From contig NZ_BJUW01000008.1 in the NCBI RefSeq assembly GCF_007988825.1, forward strand, positions 105,743 to 169,742: 64,000 nt of DNA. Reading direction: 5' to 3'. Positions 54,097 through 61,629 of the stretch are shown here, piece by piece. Every line of letters starts with the position of its first letter. Within the stretch, counting starts at the first letter, position 1. The stretch is from Microbacterium aerolatum. GTDB taxonomy: Bacteria; Actinomycetota; Actinomycetes; Actinomycetales; Microbacteriaceae. The notes below the pieces were generated by a model that saw only the letters and a list, made by a program, of their open reading frames with translations, had not been told where the DNA came from and did not search any database. Both the position numbers and the translations under genes were made by a program.

Positions 54097-54102
54097 TAAG
54101 CT
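54097..54102 (+). promoter_or_regulatory. -10 element for leaderless polyprenyl synthase mRNA
   Basis: TAAGCT with 7 nt to the GTG at 54110 and no ribosome site. Confidence 0.5.
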
Positions 54103-54109
54103 GATTATC

Positions 54110-55198
54110 GTGCCCCTCTCCAGCCAAGTCCAGCAGGCCACAGCCGACCGCCTGGATCGCTTCCTGACCGACGCGCGAGCTGAGTCGGCGCCCTACGGTC
54201 CTGACGCTGCGATGTTCCTGGATGCCGCGGCCGAGACCCTGCAGGGGGGCAAGCGTCTGCGGGCTCGCTTCTGCCATTCCGGGTGGCGCTCCGTCGCGCG
54301 CGCAGCCGATCGTGCGGCCGCCGAGACCGACGCCCTGTGGGACCTGTGCGCCGCGCTCGAGATCTTCCAGTCCGCCGCTCTCGTGCACGATGACCTGATC
54401 GACAACTCGGACACCCGCCGCGGCCGCCCGGCCGCGCACCGCGCGCTCGAGGCGCGGCATGGAGAGCTCGCATGGTCCGGCGGCGCCGAGGCGTTCGGCC
54501 GCTCGGCCGCGATCCTCCTCGGGGACCTGCTGATCTCGTGGAGCGACGATCTTCTCGAGCGCGCCCTCGCGCAGCATCCGCATGCCGTGACCGTGCGCCG
54601 GGAGTATGCGCGCATGCGCAGGGACGTGACCACGGGACAGTTCCTCGACATCGCCGAGGAGTCCGCGTGGCGGGTCAACCCCGATGCGGAGCATGCCGAG
54701 CGGGCGCTGCGGGTGGTCTCGCTGAAGTCGGCGCGCTACAGCATCGAGCAGCCGTTGGTGCTGGGGGCGGCACTGGCCGGCGCCGACGACGATCAGCAGC
54801 GTGCGCTGCGCGCGTTCGGGCACCCGGTCGGCATGGCCTTCCAGCTGCGCGACGACGTCCTGGGGGTGTTCGGCGACGAATCCGTGACCGGCAAGCCGGC
54901 CGGCGACGATCTGCGCGAGGGAAAGCGCACCGTGCTGATCGCGTTGACCAGGGAGCGCCTGGACGCCTCCACCCGGAACGTTCTCGACGATCTGCTCGGG
55001 GATGCCGATCTCGATGCCGCCCAGGTGGCGGCACTGCAGGCCACGATCGCCGAGTCCGGAGCGCTCGAACGGGTCGAGGACATGATCCGCACCTATGCGG
55101 CGGAGGCCGATCGTGCTCTTGCGGGGGCCCGCCTCGACAATGCCTCGGTCAGCGACCTGCGCGAGCTCGCCCGGGCAGCGACCGTGCGCACGGCCTGA
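54110..55198 (+). CDS. idsA: Polyprenyl (geranylgeranyl-type) diphosphate synthase
   Basis: 362 residues. Condenses IPP with allylic diphosphates. The first aspartate-rich motif is VHDDLIDNSDTRRGRP (about residue 97) and the second FQLRDDVLGVFGDE (about residue 245), with GGKRLRARF near residue 45 and KSARYSIEQP in between. Product chain length is not firmly predictable: the residues before DDLID (FQSAAL) suit C20-type or similar. Products would feed carotenoid or menaquinone synthesis. GTG start, leaderless. Confidence 0.9.
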   Translation: MPLSSQVQQATADRLDRFLTDARAESAPYGPDAAMFLDAAAETLQGGKRLRARFCHSGWRSVARAADRAAAETDALWDLCAALEIFQSAALVHDDLIDNSDTRRGRPAAHRALEARHGELAWSGGAEAFGRSAAILLGDLLISWSDDLLERALAQHPHAVTVRREYARMRRDVTTGQFLDIAEESAWRVNPDAEHAERALRVVSLKSARYSIEQPLVLGAALAGADDDQQRALRAFGHPVGMAFQLRDDVLGVFGDESVTGKPAGDDLREGKRTVLIALTRERLDASTRNVLDDLLGDADLDAAQVAALQATIAESGALERVEDMIRTYAAEADRALAGARLDNASVSDLRELARAATVRTA

Positions 55199-55219
55199 CG
55201 AGCCTTCGCGCGCCGGCTG

Positions 55220-55570
55220 TCAGGCGAGGGTCCGCGCGATCCTGCGGACCGCGCTCTTGTGCCCGTCCAGCAGCGCGGCGATCGGCGTGCGGCCGAGCTC
55301 CTCGTTCTCTTCGAACAGCCAGTCGATGACCTCGTCATCGGTGAAGCCGGCGTCGGTGAGGACGATGATGGTGCCTCGCAGCGACGCGAGCGGACGCCCG
55401 TCGACGATGAACACCGAAGGCACTGCGAACGCGCCGTTCCGCGTGGAGCCGATCAGGTGCTGTTCGGCGATCAGGCGGCGCACCCGCCCGAGCGGCTCGT
55501 CGAGGATCTCGACCAGATCAGGCGTGGTCAGCCATTCGACAGCGGAGAGTTCAGCAGCATTCTCAGACAC
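55220..55570 (-). CDS. Rv2175c-like DNA-binding protein
   Basis: 116 residues. An N-terminal winged-HTH-like region (TTPDLVEILDEPLGRVRRLI, then NGAFAVPSVFIVDGRPLASL) and a C-terminal helical part (TDAGFTDDEVIDWLFEENEE) match the Rv2175c family. In Mycobacterium that protein is a DNA-binding substrate of the kinase PknL and lies next to it. Here a PASTA kinase lies 1.4 kb away, separated by a LysM gene. It is convergent with idsA and divergent from the LysM gene. Regulation by phosphorylation is inference. Confidence 0.87.
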   Translation of the reverse strand: MSENAAELSAVEWLTTPDLVEILDEPLGRVRRLIAEQHLIGSTRNGAFAVPSVFIVDGRPLASLRGTIIVLTDAGFTDDEVIDWLFEENEELGRTPIAALLDGHKSAVRRIARTLA

Positions 55571-55701
55571 GTCTCGACTATCTCACCTCCCGCGGAGCGA
55601 CGCACATCGCCTCGCTGTGCACACCAGCCACATCCGTCACTTCTGTTGACTTCTCTTTACATCCGTGTCAGCGTTTCAGGAGTCTGAATAGGGGGGAAGC
55701 C

Positions 55702-56955
55702 TTGAGACTCACTGCTTTGTCGAACCGCACCCGTTACGCCCAGCTCGGCGTACCTGCAGCGGCGCTGGGGGTGCTGGCGAGCGCTCTCGCGGCAGCACCT
55801 GCGTCTGCAGCCGCACCGGCGTCCGCCGTTCCGGCCGACACCGGATCGCACCAGCGCCTGGCCGGATTGCCGCAGCTGTCACCGGCCGCCGCGAAGCCGG
55901 TCGCGGTGAAACAGAGCCAGGTCAAGCAGGCCCAGGCTGCGCCGTCGTCGTACACCGTCCAGCCCGGTGACACCGTTGCCGGGATCGCGCAGCGGTTCGG
56001 TCTCGCGACAGCCGACGTCCTCGAGTGGAACGACCTCGGATGGCGCTCGGTGATCTACCCGGGGCAGAAGATCCGCCTGTCCGCCGCTCCCGCTGCGGCT
56101 GCTGCCGCGGCCCCCGCGCCGGCCGCCACCGCGAAGACGCACGTCGTCATCGCCGGTGACACCATCTTCGGCATCGCCAAGAAGAACGGCACCTCGGTCG
56201 ATGCGATCCTCGCGGCGAACGGGCTCGGCTCGGGAGCCGTCATCTACCCCGGTCAGAAGATCGCCGTCTCCGGCACTGCCGCTCCTGCCGCAGCATCCGC
56301 CCCGGCAGCGGCCCCGGCGAAGACCGCCGCCCCGGCGCCCGCCGGCGCATCGCACACGGTCGCCGCGGGCGACACGCTGTGGGCGATCGCGAACAAGCAC
56401 GGGATCACCGTCGCCGAGCTGTACGCCGCGAACGGCCTGGAGCCGTCGTCCATCATCTACCCCGGTCAGACCCTCAAGGTCGCCGTCGCGCCGGCGCCGG
56501 CATCCACGCCGTCCCCCGCCTCGAAGGCCAGCACGCCGCACAGCACGACGCTGAACGCACCGCAGGCCGAGAACGCCACGCTCATCATCAAGATCGGGCG
56601 TGAGCTCGGCGTCTCCGACCGTGGCATCGCGATCGCCCTGGCGACCTCGATGGTCGAGTCGTGGCTGCGCAACCTCGACTGGGGCGACCGGGACTCTCTC
56701 GGCCTGTTCCAGCAGCGTCCGAGCACCGGGTGGGGCACTGCCGAGCAGATCATGGACAGGGCGCAGAGCATCCGCTCGTTCTTCCACGGCCAGTCGAACG
56801 CCGACGGCACGATCACGCACGGACTGCTCGACGTGCCCGGCTGGGAGAGCATGCCCTTCGGCGACGCGGCGCAGGCGGTGCAGATCTCGGCGTACCCGGA
56901 GCGGTACGGTCCGTGGGAAGACGCCGCGTACGAGTGGATCGCGCTCTACGGCTGA
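55702..56955 (+). CDS. Secreted triple-LysM wall protein
   Basis: 417 residues. TTG start with a GGGGGGAAG ribosome site; signal peptide ends AAAPASAAAPASA. Three LysM repeats follow (YTVQPGDTVAGIAQRFG at about 93, HVVIAGDTIFGIAKKNG at about 150 and HTVAAGDTLWAIANKHG at about 225), joined by Ala/Pro linkers. The C-terminal about 140 residues (IAIALATSMVESWLRNLDWG, RDSLGLFQQRPSTGWG) resemble a lytic-transglycosylase-like or resuscitation-type domain with a candidate catalytic Glu in MVESWLRN. Binds peptidoglycan and probably remodels it. Confidence 0.85.
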   Translation: MRLTALSNRTRYAQLGVPAAALGVLASALAAAPASAAAPASAVPADTGSHQRLAGLPQLSPAAAKPVAVKQSQVKQAQAAPSSYTVQPGDTVAGIAQRFGLATADVLEWNDLGWRSVIYPGQKIRLSAAPAAAAAAAPAPAATAKTHVVIAGDTIFGIAKKNGTSVDAILAANGLGSGAVIYPGQKIAVSGTAAPAAASAPAAAPAKTAAPAPAGASHTVAAGDTLWAIANKHGITVAELYAANGLEPSSIIYPGQTLKVAVAPAPASTPSPASKASTPHSTTLNAPQAENATLIIKIGRELGVSDRGIAIALATSMVESWLRNLDWGDRDSLGLFQQRPSTGWGTAEQIMDRAQSIRSFFHGQSNADGTITHGLLDVPGWESMPFGDAAQAVQISAYPERYGPWEDAAYEWIALYG

Positions 56956-57007
56956 GATACCCGGCCGAAAGGGTGAGGCGCTCCGCGGGCTTGCAGGCAC
57001 TTCTCCA

Positions 57008-57013
57008 TAGAAT
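57008..57013 (+). promoter_or_regulatory. -10 element for leaderless kinase mRNA
   Basis: TAGAAT with 6 nt to the GTG at 57020; no ribosome site is visible. Confidence 0.5.
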
Positions 57014-57019
57014 CTGTAC

Positions 57020-58960
57020 GTGACGACCAATCAGCAGGCCGACCCCCTCATCGGGCGACTTGTCGACGGTCGGTACCGGGTTCGTGCGCGGATCGCGCGC
57101 GGAGGCATGGCGACTGTGTACGTCGCCACCGACCTGCGGCTCGAGCGGCGGATCGCCCTCAAGGTCATGCACGGCCACCTCAGCGACGACTCGGTCTTCC
57201 AGAGCCGGTTCATCCAGGAGGCGCGTGCCGCCGCCCGTCTGGCCGACCCGCACGTCGTCAACGTCTTCGATCAGGGCCAGGACGGCGAGCTCGCCTACCT
57301 CGTCATGGAGTATCTGCCCGGCATCACCCTGCGTGAGCTGCTGCGCGAGCAGAAGCGGCTGACGATCCCCCAGACCATCTCGATCATGGACGCGATCCTC
57401 TCCGGCCTCGCCGCGGCTCACAAGGCCGGCATCGTGCACCGTGACGTGAAGCCAGAGAACGTGCTCCTCGCCGAGGACGGCCGCATCAAGATCGGCGACT
57501 TCGGCCTCGCTCGCGCGACGACCGCGAACACCGCCACAGGACAGCAGCTGCTCGGCACGATCGCCTATCTGGCGCCCGAGCTCGTCACCCGGGGCACCGC
57601 GGATGCCCGCAGCGACATCTACGCGCTCGGCATCATGCTGTACGAGATGCTCGTCGGCGAGCAGCCGTACAAGGGCGAGCAGCCGATGCAGATCGCGTTC
57701 CAGCACGCGACGGAGTCGGTACCGCGCCCCAGCGTCCGCAACCCCGGCGTCCCCGAGCAGCTCGATGAGCTCGTGCTGTGGTCGACCGAGAAGGTGCCGG
57801 ACGAGCGCCCCGACGACGCGCAGGCGATGCTCGATCGGCTGCGCGAGATCGAACGCGAGCTCGGCATCGCCCCCACGCCCGCCACGACGGCGACAATGCC
57901 GATGCGATCGCAGAGCGATTCGGGCGACGTGACGACGGTCATGCCCGCCACCATGGTGCTCGCTCCGCCGACCGGCCCGGTCTCCCAGCAGGTCGACAAC
58001 GCGACGGTGCTTCGGCGCAGGGCATCGAAGCGCCGCGCACGGGGAGCGTTCCTGCTCGCGCTCGTGCTGCTGCTGGCGGTGCTGGCCGGTGGCGTCGGAT
58101 GGTGGTTCGGCTCAGGACCCGGGTCTCTCGTCGCCGTGCCCTCAGTGGCCGGTATGACCTACGAACAGGCCGCAGATGCGCTCGAGGAGGAGGGCTTCGT
58201 CGCCGTGCAGGCCGATGAGAGCTCTGTCGATGTCGAGCCCGGAATCGCGATCCACAGTGACCCGGCGGAGGGCGATCGCCTCGACAAGGGTACGGAGGTC
58301 ACGGTCTTCGTCTCGACCGGTCCCGCGCCGCGCACCGTGGAAGCGCTCAACGGCAAGACCGCGGACGAGGCGCGAAGTTATCTGGCCGAGCTCGGCATCA
58401 ACGTCTCCGACGACGATCTGCTGCTGTACTCGGGTGCCGAGAACGGCGTCGTGATCAACGCCAGCGTCACGCCGCGCGCCGGCGGTGACGCGGTCGCGTG
58501 CGGCGACGGCTGCGAGGTGTTCGAGGATGACACGGCCAGCCTGATCGTGTCGCTGGGCGGACTGCCGGATGTCGTGGGCATGACCGTCTCGGAGGCATCG
58601 AGCGCGCTCGGCGAGAAGCAGATCAAGACGAGCACGGTCGAGGAATACAACAACGACGTCGAAGAGGGCCGCGTCATCCGCACCGGCGACCGCGAGGGTG
58701 GCGAGAACTGGCGCCCCGGCGACACCATGACCCTCGTCGTCTCGCTCGGCCCGCAGCTGTTCGAGGTTCCCGACGTCGAGGGTATGACGCGCGACGAGGC
58801 CGCACAGACGCTTCGGGATGCCGGGTTCGAGCCGACGAATGCGGTCCTGTGGAACGGTGCTCCGAACGACATCACTGAGGTGAGCGGCACGGATCCGAAG
58901 GCGGGCTCCATGCGTCGTGCCGGCACCGAGATCTACATGCAGATCAGCGCCGCGTTCTGA
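57020..58960 (+). CDS. pknL: Ser/Thr protein kinase with PASTA domains
   Basis: 646 residues. Cytoplasmic Hanks-type kinase domain (about 1-280): glycine loop IARGGMATVYVA, lysine in RIALKVM, catalytic HRDVKPENVLL, DFG in IKIGDFGLARA. One membrane span (FLLALVLLLAVLAGGVGWWF, about 345-365) is followed by four extracellular PASTA repeats (from VPSVAGMTYEQAADALEEEG, RTVEALNGKTADEARSYLAE, LPDVVGMTVSEASSALGEK and VPDVEGMTRDEAAQTLRDAG). PASTA domains sense lipid II or muropeptides. The Rv2175c-like neighbour supports pknL over pknB, since no pbpA/rodA/FHA genes are adjacent. Confidence 0.88.
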   Translation: MTTNQQADPLIGRLVDGRYRVRARIARGGMATVYVATDLRLERRIALKVMHGHLSDDSVFQSRFIQEARAAARLADPHVVNVFDQGQDGELAYLVMEYLPGITLRELLREQKRLTIPQTISIMDAILSGLAAAHKAGIVHRDVKPENVLLAEDGRIKIGDFGLARATTANTATGQQLLGTIAYLAPELVTRGTADARSDIYALGIMLYEMLVGEQPYKGEQPMQIAFQHATESVPRPSVRNPGVPEQLDELVLWSTEKVPDERPDDAQAMLDRLREIERELGIAPTPATTATMPMRSQSDSGDVTTVMPATMVLAPPTGPVSQQVDNATVLRRRASKRRARGAFLLALVLLLAVLAGGVGWWFGSGPGSLVAVPSVAGMTYEQAADALEEEGFVAVQADESSVDVEPGIAIHSDPAEGDRLDKGTEVTVFVSTGPAPRTVEALNGKTADEARSYLAELGINVSDDDLLLYSGAENGVVINASVTPRAGGDAVACGDGCEVFEDDTASLIVSLGGLPDVVGMTVSEASSALGEKQIKTSTVEEYNNDVEEGRVIRTGDREGGENWRPGDTMTLVVSLGPQLFEVPDVEGMTRDEAAQTLRDAGFEPTNAVLWNGAPNDITEVSGTDPKAGSMRRAGTEIYMQISAAF

Positions 58961-58963
58961 GTC

Positions 58964-59030
58964 GGCTTCGACTCGCTCCGCTCGCTCACCCCGTTTCGTC
59001 TGCGGGGCTGCGCCCCTCCGCTCAACGCCC
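58964..59030. repeat. Dispersed intergenic repeat, copy 2 (inverted relative to copy 3)
   Basis: GGCTTCGACTCGCTCCGCTC followed by CGCTCACCCCGTTTCGTCT is close to the reverse complement of the copy at 59293-59361. It starts 3 nt after the kinase stop. Confidence 0.55.
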
Positions 59031-59107
59031 CGCAGAAGATGTCTGTGCTCCCCACGAGCGATCCCCCAAGCCAGCTCCCCGTCGCGTGAACTCCCCGAGC
59101 GGACTCC

Positions 59108-59294
59108 CCACGCGGGGGACTCTCTCACGAGGGGCTCACCCACGAGGGGCTCTCCCACGAGGGGCTCTCCCACGAGGGCTCTCCCACGAGGGGCTCACCC
59201 ACGAGGGCTCTCCCACGAGGGCTCTCCCACGAGGGGCTCCCCCACGCGGGCCCCCCTACGCAGGGCTCACCCACGAGGGGCTCTCCTACGCGGG
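59108..59294. repeat. Minisatellite of about 12 units of 14-15 bp
   Basis: The unit is CCACGAGGGGCTCTC with small variants (CCACGAGGGCTCTC, CTACGCGGG at the edges). Mixed 14- and 15-bp lengths break any reading frame, so it is not coding although frames are open. The 425-nt gap between the kinase and aroG consists of this tract plus the two flanking dispersed-repeat copies. Confidence 0.85.
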
Positions 59295-59361
59295 TCGTTG
59301 AGCGAGCGGAGCGAGACGAAACGGGTTGAGCGAGGGAGCCGGAGGCGACCGAGTCGAAACC
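59293..59361. repeat. Dispersed intergenic repeat, copy 3
   Basis: GGTCGTTGAGCGAGCGGAGC, then GAGACGAAACGGGTTGAGCG, ending CGAGTCGAAACC. It shares these phrases with the 25122-25212 element and ends 24 nt from the aroG stop. Confidence 0.7.
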
Positions 59362-59385
59362 TTCTCCAACCCGACTCGCCCGAAC

Positions 59386-60726
59386 TCAGCGCTTCTCGAG
59401 CTCCTCGGCGACGAGGAACGCGAGCTCGAGGCTCTGCATGTGGTTCAGGCGCGGGTCGCACAGGCTCTCGTAGCGGGTCGCGAGACCCTGCTCGTCGATC
59501 TGCTCCGAACCGCCGAGGCACTCGGTGACGTCGTCACCGGTCAGCTCGACGTGGATGCCGCCGGGGAACGTCCCCACCGCGCGGTGCGCCTCGAAGAAGC
59601 CGCGCACCTCGTCGACGACGTCGTCGAAGCGACGCGTCTTGTATCCGGTCGGCGTCGTGATGCCGTTGCCGTGCATGGGGTCGGTGACCCACAGCGGCTT
59701 GGCGCCCGAATCGCGCACGGCCTCCAGCAGCGGAGGCAGCGCGTCGCGGATCTTCCCGGCGCCCATGCGGGTGATGAAGGTGAGCCGGCCCGGCTCGCGG
59801 TTCGGGTCGAGCTTGTCGATCAGCGCGAGCGCCGTCTCGGGCGTTGTCGTCGGACCGAGTTTCACGCCGATGGGATTGCGGATCTTCGAGAAGTAGTCGA
59901 CGTGCGCGCCGTCGAGGTCGCGCGTGCGCTCCCCGATCCAGAGGAAGTGCGCCGACGTGTTGTACGGCGTGTTCGTGCGCGAGTCGATGCGGGTCATCGG
60001 GCTCTCGTAGTCCATCAGCAGGCCCTCGTGACCGGTGAAGAACTCGACGCGCTTGAGCTCATCGAAGTCGGCGCCCGCCGCCTCCATGAACTTGATCGCG
60101 CGATCGATCTCGACGGCCATGCGCTCGTAGCGCTGGTTGGCCGGGTTCGTCGCGAAGCCCTTGTTCCAGGAATGCACCTCGCGCAGGTCCGCGAAACCGC
60201 CCTGCGTGAAGGCGCGGATGAGGTTCAGCGTGGATGCCGCGGTGTGGTAGCCCTGCAGCAGACGACCCGGGTCTGCCGTTCGCGAGCCCTCGGTGAAGTC
60301 GTAGCCGTTGACGATGTCGCCGCGGTATGCGGGAAGGGTCACTTCGCCGCGAGTCTCGGAATCGCTGGAGCGGGGCTTGGCGAACTGCCCGGCCATCCGG
60401 CCCATTTTGACGATCGGCATCGATGCGCCGTACGTGAGCACGACGGCCATCTGCAGCACGGTCTTGATGCGGTTGCGGATCTGCTCGGCGGTCGCGCCGG
60501 CGAACGTCTCGGCGCAGTCGCCGCCCTGGAGCAGGAAGGCTCCGCCGGATGCCGCGCGCGCCAGGCGATCGCGAAGGTTGTCGACCTCGCCGGCGAACAC
60601 CAGCGGAGGAAGGGCCGCGATCTGCTGCGAGATGTCCGCGACACGATCGGCGTCCGGCCACGTGGGCTGCTGCTTGATCGGGAGGTCGCGCCAGGCGTCG
60701 AGATCGGCATCGTGCTGCTGAGGCAT
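59386..60726 (-). CDS. aroG: 3-deoxy-7-phosphoheptulonate synthase, class II
   Basis: 446 residues. First step of aromatic amino acid synthesis, joining PEP and erythrose-4-phosphate. Plant/mycobacterial (class II) motifs are PLVFAGEVDNLRDRLARAA, FLLQGGDCAETF (metal Cys), VKMGRMAGQFAKPRS, RVEFFTGHEGLLMDYE, IGVKLGPTTTPE, WVTDPMHGNG and PGGIHVELTGDDVTECLGG. The family usually has synergistic Phe/Trp feedback; this is not checked here. Monocistronic; TAAGCT lies 6 nt before the ATG. Confidence 0.97.
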   Translation of the reverse strand: MPQQHDADLDAWRDLPIKQQPTWPDADRVADISQQIAALPPLVFAGEVDNLRDRLARAASGGAFLLQGGDCAETFAGATAEQIRNRIKTVLQMAVVLTYGASMPIVKMGRMAGQFAKPRSSDSETRGEVTLPAYRGDIVNGYDFTEGSRTADPGRLLQGYHTAASTLNLIRAFTQGGFADLREVHSWNKGFATNPANQRYERMAVEIDRAIKFMEAAGADFDELKRVEFFTGHEGLLMDYESPMTRIDSRTNTPYNTSAHFLWIGERTRDLDGAHVDYFSKIRNPIGVKLGPTTTPETALALIDKLDPNREPGRLTFITRMGAGKIRDALPPLLEAVRDSGAKPLWVTDPMHGNGITTPTGYKTRRFDDVVDEVRGFFEAHRAVGTFPGGIHVELTGDDVTECLGGSEQIDEQGLATRYESLCDPRLNHMQSLELAFLVAEELEKR

Positions 60727-60732
60727 TTCCCC

Positions 60733-60738
60733 AGCTTA
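60733..60738 (-). promoter_or_regulatory. -10 element for leaderless aroG mRNA
   Basis: TAAGCT on the minus strand, 6 nt before the ATG at 60726, with GGGGAA abutting the ATG. Confidence 0.5.
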
Positions 60739-60764
60739 CTGGCGCGACACGTGCTCTCGCGCCG

Positions 60765-61451
60765 TCAGGACTGGCGCCGCGCCCGCTCCTTCACCGACGA
60801 AGCGTAGACGTCGTCGTACTCCTGCTCCCCCAGCCGGTGCAGCGCCACCATGATCTCGTCGGTGACGGAGCGCAGGATGTAGCGGTCGTTCTCCATTCCC
60901 GCGTAGCGCGAGAAGTCGAGCGGCTCTCCGATCACGATGCCGACGCGCACTACGCGCGGGATGCTGCGCCCGATCGGCATCGCCGTATCGGTGTCGACCA
61001 TGATCACCGGGATGACGGGAACCTTGGCCTCGAGCGCCATGCGGGCGATGCCGGTGCGGCCTCGGTACAGCTTGCCGTCGGGGCTTCTAGTCCCTTCCGG
61101 ATAGATGCCCAGGACGTCGCCGCGGCCGAGCACCTGCAGGCCGGTGTTCAGCGACGCCTCGGATGCCTTGCCACCCGACCTGTCGATCGGAATCTGACCG
61201 GTGGCCTTCATGAAGTTCTTCGTCGCCCAGCCCTTGATCCCGCGGCCGGTGAAGTAGTCACTCTTGGCGAGGAAACTCATCGATCGGTCGATCAGCAGCG
61301 GGAGGAAAACCGAGTCGGAGACCGAGAGATGGTTGCTGGCGAGGATCGCCGCACCGTTGCGCGGCACATTGCCGCGCCCCACGATCCACGGCCGGAAGAC
61401 CGCCTTGACGATGGGGCCGACCACCACGTACTTCATCAGCCAGTAGAACAT
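60765..61451 (-). CDS. 1-acyl-sn-glycerol-3-phosphate acyltransferase (PlsC-like)
   Basis: 228 residues. Acyl chain transfer in phospholipid synthesis at the inner membrane. PlsC motifs are ILASNHLSVSDSVFLPLL (NHxxxxD), GIYPEGTRSPDG (glycine-rich acceptor loop) and VPVIPVIMVD. A hydrophobic N-terminus (FYWLMKYVVVGPIVKAVF) anchors it. I use the ATG at 61451; a GTG two codons upstream (61457) is also possible. TAGACT lies 8 nt upstream of the ATG. Confidence 0.93.
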   Translation of the reverse strand: MFYWLMKYVVVGPIVKAVFRPWIVGRGNVPRNGAAILASNHLSVSDSVFLPLLIDRSMSFLAKSDYFTGRGIKGWATKNFMKATGQIPIDRSGGKASEASLNTGLQVLGRGDVLGIYPEGTRSPDGKLYRGRTGIARMALEAKVPVIPVIMVDTDTAMPIGRSIPRVVRVGIVIGEPLDFSRYAGMENDRYILRSVTDEIMVALHRLGEQEYDDVYASSVKERARRQS

Positions 61452-61459
61452 CGTCACGC

Positions 61460-61465
61460 AGTCTA
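61460..61465 (-). promoter_or_regulatory. -10 element before the acyltransferase gene
   Basis: TAGACT on the minus strand, 8 nt before the ATG at 61451 and 2 nt before the alternative GTG. Distance favours the ATG. Confidence 0.4.
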
Positions 61466-61584
61466 TCGCCGGGCATCGGGCTGGACTATCGCGCTCTGAG
61501 ACTGTGCCCAAGAACGTGCGACTGAGTCTCAGTTGATACGCTACTGAATGCCAAGATTCATCGAGCTCGCGTGAGGTTGTGCCC

Positions 61585-61590
61585 TAGACT
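61585..61590 (+). promoter_or_regulatory. Candidate -10 for fadD
   Basis: TAGACT about 40 nt upstream of the GTG at 61630, giving a leader that includes the AAGGAG ribosome site. Confidence 0.35.
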
Positions 61591-61629
61591 CAGGGAAAGC
61601 CGTGCCCGACCGGTACCGAAGGAGTTGCC

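Noticed and set aside
55220..58960. Kinase as PknB of the pbpA/rodA/pstP cluster
   Set aside because: None of the pbpA, rodA, pstP or FHA genes is adjacent, and an Rv2175c-like gene is. pknL is the better name.
59108..59294. Tandem repeat considered as CRISPR array or repeat-protein gene
   Set aside because: Units of 14-15 bp abut with no unique spacers, and mixed unit length breaks every frame. It is a minisatellite.
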